A stretch of 64,000 nt of DNA from positions 496,001 through 560,000 of the forward strand of contig JACJYV010000003.1 of assembly GCA_020635905.1 (NCBI GenBank), written 5' to 3'. The notes beneath the pieces were generated by a model. The model was not told where the DNA came from, did not search any database, and worked only from the letters and a program-made list of their open reading frames with translations. The stretch is from Bacteroidia bacterium. Its GTDB lineage: Bacteria; Bacteroidota; Bacteroidia; J057; JADKCL01. A program made the translations under genes and the position numbers. This document shows positions 59,141 to 64,000 of this stretch, in pieces. Positions within the stretch are counted from its first letter, which is position 1, and the number at the start of each line of letters is the position of its first letter.

Positions 59141-60114
59141 CAATATTCTCTTTGTGCCAGGGCGTCCAAAAATTCCTGCAGGAATTCAAACCCTTCCAAC
59201 CTCGAAAGGGCTTCTCCTATGGTACGGGCTTCCTCGAAATAATGATTCATTTTTTCTTTGGTCAGTTCCTCAATATTGAGTTCCGCGTAAATTTTCATCA
59301 CGCCTTTGACCTTTTTTTCAGGATCAGTCTCCTTTTCCAACAGCTTTTTCAGCTTTTTGGATTGGCTTTCGTCGGCCAGTTCCATGGCTTTCAGCAGGAG
59401 AAAAGTCTTTTTATTTTCGATGATGTCGCCCGCCACCTGCTTGCCAAATTTGGCCCGCTCGGCGTACACATCCAGGTAATCGTCGTGCAACTGGAAGCCA
59501 ATTCCCATAGATTCGCCAAATTCATAAAACATTTCCACCCTTTCAGGACGGGCGCCTGCGGCAATTGCCCCCAGACTCATGGCGCCTCCAATCAGCATGG
59601 CGGTCTTTTTGCGAATCATTTCCAGATAATCCTCAATGGTCGCCTTTTCGTTGGCAGCCAGGGCCATGTCCTCCAGTTGTCCCTCGCAAACTCCCAGGGA
59701 AATGCGGGCATACTCATTGATCAGGGTTGAGGCATGCTGGGGAAAATCGCGGGTCAGGTAGGCCACAGAAAGGGCGAAAAGGGCGTCGCCCGAAAGGATG
59801 GCGGTGGTTTGGTCCCATTTTTCATGCACGGTGGGCATGCCGCGACGCATGGGCGCATTGTCCATGATGTCGTCGTGAATGAGGGAAAAATTATGAAATA
59901 ATTCCAGACCAGCGGCCAGGCTGAAGGCCCGGGCCGGATTGCCACCTCCTGCTGCCTGGTAGGTCAGCAAAGCCAGCAAAGGACGGATCCGCTTGGCCCG
60001 CAAGCCCAAAATGTAATACATGGGCTCGTAAAGGGCGTGTTTTCCGCCACCAATGGGTTCAATCCCCTGAAGGTAAAGTTCGAATTCTTTGCGGATCTGC
60101 TGGGGGTCTTTCAT
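59140..60114 (-). CDS. Polyprenyl (geranylgeranyl-type) diphosphate synthase
   Basis: A 324-residue isoprenoid synthase. The first aspartate-rich motif DDIMD is at residues 81-85, in FHNFSLIHDDIMDNAPMRRGMPTVHEKW. The second lies in GIGFQLHDDYLDVYAERAKFGKQVAGDIIENKKTFLLL. GGKHALYEPMYYILGLRAKRIRPLL gives the substrate-binding arginines. Chain length is probably C15-C20 or longer, supplying quinones or carotenoids. The frame is open to 60237, but TAACTTTG lies between the two starts, favouring 60114. The rhomboid gene is coupled downstream. Confidence 0.94.
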   Translation of the reverse strand: MKDPQQIRKEFELYLQGIEPIGGGKHALYEPMYYILGLRAKRIRPLLALLTYQAAGGGNPARAFSLAAGLELFHNFSLIHDDIMDNAPMRRGMPTVHEKWDQTTAILSGDALFALSVAYLTRDFPQHASTLINEYARISLGVCEGQLEDMALAANEKATIEDYLEMIRKKTAMLIGGAMSLGAIAAGARPERVEMFYEFGESMGIGFQLHDDYLDVYAERAKFGKQVAGDIIENKKTFLLLKAMELADESQSKKLKKLLEKETDPEKKVKGVMKIYAELNIEELTKEKMNHYFEEARTIGEALSRLEGFEFLQEFLDALAQREY

Positions 60115-60138
60115 AAAAGATTCAGAGTGCTGGTGGGG

Positions 60139-60146
60139 CAAAGTTA
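60139..60146 (-). promoter_or_regulatory. -7 promoter element of the polyprenyl synthase-rhomboid pair
   Basis: TAACTTTG on the minus strand, a perfect TAnnTTTG, 24 nt before the ATG at 60114. Confidence 0.5.
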
Positions 60147-60349
60147 GGGAAAAAGGGCAAATGGTTTTAGCTTTCAGGGGAATAAGTTGGGAGGAAATGG
60201 TCAGGATTAATTTCAAATGACTGGCCCAAACACACAAGGGACAAGGAGAATTTGAAAATTATTGATTATGCTGCCTCTGAGCCACAAAAAAAGCTGAATT
60301 TTCTCCCGATTTTCATATTTCATCCCCAAAATACTTTGTATTTTGGGTT

Positions 60350-61141
60350 ATGCCTTTAATGCTTGAACCTGCTATCCTGATCGCCCTGGCGTTAGCCACC
60401 CAGGTTGTGATTTTTCAATTGAGTATGTTTATTCCCCTGCGTCTGGCCGGAATTCGCATATTTGAGGTCAGTTTGTTTGGAGGGAATTTATTTAAGTTTG
60501 CCGGAAAAAATACTACGTACAAAGTTGGGTGGATTCTGATTTCCTCTTCCCAGAAACCCGCAGGTTTGATCAAAAATCAGGATGAACATGACCATGACCA
60601 GTTGGATAGCCTGCCTGCGGACCAGATTTTCTACAATTATACCCTTCCCGTCCGTTCAGGAATTCTGTTGATGGGGATTTTATCCCATTTTATCACTTTC
60701 TTTTTGGGACTGGTTCTCATGAAACAGGGGACTTTTACTGAAAATTTTAATTTGATTGCAGATGTTCTGGGCGATTTTCTCAGCCTTTCTGCAGAACCCA
60801 CTCATGCAAATTTCCAGGCAGGTTTTCCTGAGTACCTTGCTTTTACAGGACTGATTTCATCCATTCTCAACGTTTTCCCTTTGCCAGCATCCCTTATGTA
60901 CATGATTTTTGTTCAATTTGGAATGAAAAATTTTGCCTCTGAGGGGCCTGGTGCGGTTATTTCCCTGCTGATTTATTTGCTTTTCTTTCTGTTCCTGGCT
61001 TATTGTGGAATCCTCCTGTTGGGTTGGGGACCGTTTTTTCTTTTTCTGCTCTGGCTGATTGCCTCTGCATTTTGCCTCGCAGCGGGTTTCTTCTTATTAT
61101 TTTCAATTATCCCCGGCCTGACCCGTGTCCCAAAAAGTTGA
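60350..61141 (+). CDS. Site-2 protease-like membrane protein lacking the zinc motif
   Basis: A 263-residue protein with 5-6 membrane helices. Its N-terminal order of helix, IRIFEVSLFGGNLFKF and a following KVGWILIS segment parallels RseP-type M50 proteases (HEFGHFLVAR..GVRVEEFSIGFG). The site equivalent to HEFGH reads F-Q-L-S-M. The second signature, NLLPIPxLDGG in true proteases, reads NVFPLPASLMY, without the Asp ligand. A central cytoplasmic or periplasmic loop (DEHDHDQLDSLPADQIFYNY) also parallels RseP. This would be a non-catalytic relative; the alignment is by eye. TATTTTG lies 4 nt before the ATG. Confidence 0.75.
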   Translation: MPLMLEPAILIALALATQVVIFQLSMFIPLRLAGIRIFEVSLFGGNLFKFAGKNTTYKVGWILISSSQKPAGLIKNQDEHDHDQLDSLPADQIFYNYTLPVRSGILLMGILSHFITFFLGLVLMKQGTFTENFNLIADVLGDFLSLSAEPTHANFQAGFPEYLAFTGLISSILNVFPLPASLMYMIFVQFGMKNFASEGPGAVISLLIYLLFFLFLAYCGILLLGWGPFFLFLLWLIASAFCLAAGFFLLFSIIPGLTRVPKS

Positions 61142-61166
61142 TGGCCGTCCATATAGGTGCCCACTA

Positions 61167-61820
61167 TCAGGCGGGGTGATTTGTTTTATTGAATTGGGAA
61201 CGGGAATATAAAACGGGAACCAAAATCATGATAAAAGTGAAAAGCAAAACCAACATCAGGGCCTGATCTTTGCGCAAAAGCAGACTGCCAAAAATGATGG
61301 CAAGACCGCCCACAAACCAGATCTTTGAAGCCAGATTGTGAGTTTCCTTCCAAACTGTTTCATTTTTCAAAGTCCAGGGAGTTCTGAAACCCAGCAGGTG
61401 ATTTGACGGAATATTTCTCATTACCAGTCCCAGAATCAGGAAAAGGATTCCCAAAAAGGGGACTAAGAGGTCGAAATGAAAGAGGGACTGGTTTTTGGCA
61501 GAATAAATCATAACCAGCCCCATAACGGCAAAGGAACTCAAAATAATTCCCTTGAAAGTTTGGTACCAAATTCCCATATCCTTGAAAAATCCTTTTGTTT
61601 CAAGGTCGGGGAGAATCAACAAAAGCAGATAGACAACGGCTGGCAGGATAGACGCAACCAGAAATATTGTGTCTTTACTTCCAGTACCGTCCATTTCTCC
61701 TGACAAATTCCAGTGAACAGGCACCAAATCTGGTGTTTTATTCCACAAGAAAGCCGCAAAAATTGCAGGCAAGGCCGCAATAATCAAACAGGGGAGCTCT
61801 TTGAAGAAAGGTGATCTCAT
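61167..61820 (-). CDS. SdpI/DUF1648-family membrane protein
   Basis: A 217-residue protein with six membrane helices. The N-terminal half holds the DUF1648 signature: LPAIFAAFLWNKTPDLVPVHWNLSGEMDGTGSK. The C-terminal half carries RNIPSNHLLGFRTPWTLKNETVWKETHNLASKIWFVGG, the SdpI signature. In Bacillus, SdpI is the immunity and signalling protein for the SdpC toxin. No SdpC-like gene is seen here, so the role may be general. The start at 61820 is chosen over a longer frame to 61952 because the N-terminal extension is not hydrophobic. Confidence 0.88.
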   Translation of the reverse strand: MRSPFFKELPCLIIAALPAIFAAFLWNKTPDLVPVHWNLSGEMDGTGSKDTIFLVASILPAVVYLLLLILPDLETKGFFKDMGIWYQTFKGIILSSFAVMGLVMIYSAKNQSLFHFDLLVPFLGILFLILGLVMRNIPSNHLLGFRTPWTLKNETVWKETHNLASKIWFVGGLAIIFGSLLLRKDQALMLVLLFTFIMILVPVLYSRSQFNKTNHPA

Positions 61821-62006
61821 GTTTTTTCCCGTTAGTTTCCAGGCACGCAGATTTTCCAGAAGGAGTATAAACCTGTGATCCTGTCTAACATAGATCAAAA
61901 AACTTTCATTTTTCCATAAGGTCCAAGCAAAAAAATCCTGACACCTCCCCAATTGATACCCGAAAACCAGGTTAATCTTTGAGATTTTTCAGTCAGGGCA
62001 ATCTCC

Positions 62007-63056
62007 TCACCTGCAAATCAGCAATTTTTCTGTGCTTTCTCCCATTTCTCCAGACACTTTCAACAAATACACGCCTTCAGGAATCTCATTCACTGAGATG
62101 GATGTCTGCATTTTCCCTTTCAGGTCAAATTTTGCAAGCTCTTTCCCCTGCAAATCCAAAATCCTGGCCGAATAAAGGGGCGAATTGGCCTCCAACAGCA
62201 CTTTTTCCTTAGCGGGATTGGGATAAAATTGAAACTCACTTTCCAGCAAATGGTCGGCAGAAGCAAGGGAAGGACCGTCGTAATAGACCACACTGTTCAC
62301 AAAAGGAAAGCCAAAAAAGGTGGTGGTGGTCACTTCCAGCAAAGGCACGTGAATGTTTTTGCCCCACCATTGGTAAATAACATCGTGGGTGGGCGGCACG
62401 TTGATGGCAGCGCCCGTGGAGTCAATGTAAAGGCTGTCGTCTTTGGTCAGGTCGATTTTGAGGTGAAGTACATCATAGCTGCCTGAGGGGAGCTTGAGGG
62501 TACCCCAGCCGTCCACCGTGGTGGAGCGGGTACGGTATTCTTCAAAGTAAAAGGTCTGTGGAATGGTAAAATCAAAGTGGGAATTGTCTGAAAACTGGTC
62601 GCCATAATGCATGGGCAACTCGTACACCACATCATCGTCCTGGTAGCGGACAGGAATGGGAAAACCGTTGAAGGAAGCGCCAAATCCCATGTAAGTGAAG
62701 GAATTGGTGGAATTGTCGTAAAAATCAACCAGACTGTCGGGGGTGAGAATGGCGAATGACTGAGGGTTGGCGGGATACCAGGCCACCGTGGATCCCCAGA
62801 AAAATATCCAGTTGATCAGCCCCACAGACATGGGCGTGAGGTAATCGAGTTGGTGGGTGCTGAATTTATTGAGGTTGCTGTAATTCCAGGTTTGGTTGGC
62901 TCCCAACTTGTCATAACCCTGAAGGCCGAAGGCCGAGGCATTGGCCATGGGCAGGCTCAGGCCCGATTTGGGCATGTCGTCCGTAGTTATGGTGATCTGG
63001 GAAAAGAGGCAGACGGGCAGCAGAAGGGGCAAAATGAGTAAAAGCAGCTGGCGCAT
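62007..63056 (-). CDS. Secreted protein with T9SS type A sorting domain
   Basis: A 349-residue protein. The signal peptide (MRQLLLLILPLLLPVCLFSQ) is followed by a beta-rich domain (about 25-260) with WGSTVAWYPANPQSF, VDGWGTLKLPSGSYDVLHLKI and a C-terminal sorting domain (FYPNPAKEKVLLEANS ... IPEGVYLLKVSGEMGESTEKLLI). The domain with GWGTLKLPSGSYDVLHLK is known in several Bacteroidota secreted proteins of unknown role. It would be exported by T9SS. Confidence 0.88.
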   Translation of the reverse strand: MRQLLLLILPLLLPVCLFSQITITTDDMPKSGLSLPMANASAFGLQGYDKLGANQTWNYSNLNKFSTHQLDYLTPMSVGLINWIFFWGSTVAWYPANPQSFAILTPDSLVDFYDNSTNSFTYMGFGASFNGFPIPVRYQDDDVVYELPMHYGDQFSDNSHFDFTIPQTFYFEEYRTRSTTVDGWGTLKLPSGSYDVLHLKIDLTKDDSLYIDSTGAAINVPPTHDVIYQWWGKNIHVPLLEVTTTTFFGFPFVNSVVYYDGPSLASADHLLESEFQFYPNPAKEKVLLEANSPLYSARILDLQGKELAKFDLKGKMQTSISVNEIPEGVYLLKVSGEMGESTEKLLICR

Positions 63057-63155
63057 GGGCGTAATATTTCCCTGATATTACAAAATTTAGCGGGAAATCG
63101 GGATGATTTGGGGAGAAAATGGGGTAACTCTATCCATATTCAGGGTGTAAAATCC

Positions 63156-63710
63156 TTATTTTTCAATTTCAGAAATTGTATCGTCAAGAATTTTCACTAT
63201 TTCATGGATGGAGTAATCCACTGAGGGAGGAACTGAATCCCGCTTTCCATGGGCCAAATAATTCCTCAAATCCTTGAGAATCTTTAATTTTCTATTCAAC
63301 TCATTATCAATTATTCCGTCGATGAGATACAGAATCCCTGCTAATTGATCTATTCCATCGTTGACAAATCTTTCCCGTGAATCAAAGAAATTCATTGGTT
63401 TCGAGGCATGATCCCTTATTACTGTTTTGATCCCACCGTAGGCCGTTCTGTATTTCGAGAAAACAACCCTTTCGAAAGTTGATATCAGCATTAAAACTGC
63501 ATTTTCATAAGCAATCCTGTATAGGTTATCCACGAACCCGAGGGCAGTTTTTTGCTTTTCAGAATAAAATCTTGAAAGGCCTTCAGGGACCATTTTATCA
63601 AGGTGATTTTTATTTCCCTTTACCAGATTTATTTCCTTTTGTATTACATTTTCAATGGTTGCAAGGTAATGATAAACCTCACGTAAATCGTCATTATTTA
63701 CTGTAACCAT
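63156..63710 (-). CDS. HEPN-like protein
   Basis: A 184-residue all-helical protein. The C-terminal helix carries R149-N150-Y-L-A-H154, matching the R-N-x3-H motif of HEPN RNase domains; the FERVVFSKYR segment resembles RiboL-PSP-HEPN-type proteins. HEPN proteins are often toxin or defence RNases, cutting RNA as dimers. The start overlaps the end of the upstream gene (63698-64000) by 13 nt, so they form a unit. The locus is AT-rich. Activity is inferred only from the motif. Confidence 0.82.
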   Translation of the reverse strand: MVTVNNDDLREVYHYLATIENVIQKEINLVKGNKNHLDKMVPEGLSRFYSEKQKTALGFVDNLYRIAYENAVLMLISTFERVVFSKYRTAYGGIKTVIRDHASKPMNFFDSRERFVNDGIDQLAGILYLIDGIIDNELNRKLKILKDLRNYLAHGKRDSVPPSVDYSIHEIVKILDDTISEIEK

Positions 63711-64000
63711 TGGTCAATAATTTTCTCAATTACTGCTTTATTAAGGGCATATCTTTCGTCAGGATTTGTTGATGGAGCAACTACCCATTCCTCCTTTCCA
63801 TTTTCATGAATCATTCGAAGGAAAGTAACTTTTTTATCCATACTTCCCCTCAAATAAAAATCCATTCTCCCGTCAGAATCAGCCGTAACGCTTGATATTG
63901 GGTCTAAAACCAAATATTTATTTCCCGATAAAGTAATTTCAAGAATGAAGGTAGAATACTCTCCAAAATAGGAATCTATTCTTTTGACAGGAATTGAGGC
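63698..64000 (-). CDS. Partner of the HEPN-like protein, 5' part outside the window
   Basis: The last 100 residues of a protein whose start lies beyond the window. It has a compact beta pattern (STFILEITLSGNKYLVLD, RMDFYLRGSMDKKVTFLRM, KEEWVVAPS) and a helical end (ERYALNKAVIEKIIDQWLQ). No family is recognised from this part. Its stop lies inside the HEPN-like gene start (13-nt overlap), suggesting a toxin/antitoxin or two-component defence unit, with this one perhaps the neutralising or sensing part. Confidence 0.75.
   Translation of the reverse strand, partial: ASIPVKRIDSYFGEYSTFILEITLSGNKYLVLDPISSVTADSDGRMDFYLRGSMDKKVTFLRMIHENGKEEWVVAPSTNPDERYALNKAVIEKIIDQWLQ

Noticed and set aside
60115..60237. 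Longer N-terminus for the polyprenyl synthase
   Set aside because: The extra 41 residues are not typical of the family, and a perfect -7 element lies inside them.
63698..63913. A short complete gene of 71 codons at the right edge
   Set aside because: Its start would be a TTG within an open frame that continues to the window end, so it is the 3' part of a larger gene.

Overview
The window looks like a chromosomal segment of a Bacteroidota bacterium, most likely of the Saprospiria (Haliscomenobacter/Lewinella-like) branch. The evidence is three secreted proteins ending in type IX secretion (T9SS) type A sorting domains, PorT-like outer-membrane barrels, a zinc-free type B ribosomal protein L31, a Bacteroidota-type LeuRS, and many -7 elements close to the Bacteroidota consensus TAnnTTTG. 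The family placement is inference. I saw no rRNA, tRNA, CRISPR array, insertion sequence or prophage.

Layout. 1-9.5 kb: outer-membrane proteins, a stand-alone GAF protein, a D-aminoacylase-like amidohydrolase, an AprA-like methyltransferase, MsrB, a geranylgeranyl-reductase-like flavoprotein and an SGNH hydrolase. 9.5-10.9 kb: an AT-rich cassette with a zeta-toxin-like kinase. 11-13.7 kb: an AlgI/AlgJ-like O-acetylation pair. 13.7-17.5 kb: an esterase, a cupin gene divergent from an iodotyrosine-deiodinase-like nitroreductase, and an ABC exporter. 17.6-19.2 kb: three unknowns, one with a PD-(D/E)XK-like core. 19.2-28.3 kb: housekeeping genes leuS, rpmE2, a GlmU-like protein, tpiA, an L,D-transpeptidase and rnr. 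28.5-35 kb: a giant SBBP-repeat T9SS protein and the overlapping operon DUF4129-DUF4350-dapD. 35-41 kb: glycosyltransferases, a CYTH protein and a lipoprotein MsrA. 41-44.3 kb: a TolB-propeller/amidohydrolase fusion. 44.4-47.1 kb: a Septu-like ptuA-ptuB defence pair, followed by a structured intergenic element and a 36-residue membrane peptide. 47.1-54.3 kb: GT2, a CocE-like hydrolase, a T9SS protein, a ParE-type toxin-antitoxin pair, galE and a lipoprotein. 54.6-63 kb: a transglutaminase-like lipoprotein, an SDR, a patatin-like lipoprotein, a polyprenyl synthase-rhomboid pair, a site-2-protease look-alike without catalytic residues, an SdpI-like protein and a T9SS protein. 63.1-64 kb: an AT-rich two-gene unit with a HEPN-like protein, running off the window end.

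How it works together. Most of the window is ordinary core genome: translation, RNA decay, glycolysis, lysine and peptidoglycan precursors, isoprenoids and envelope. Between these genes lie small AT-rich cassettes that look acquired: the zeta-like unit, ptuAB, ParE and the HEPN-like unit. A striking recurrent feature is a TA-rich -7-like box lying 3-9 nt before the start codon of many genes, which implies leaderless or nearly leaderless mRNAs.

The strongest candidates for less-described biology are ptuAB with its palindrome-associated promoter and downstream structured element, the pseudo-site-2 protease, the deiodinase-like gene with its operator-like region, and the HEPN-like pair at the right edge.
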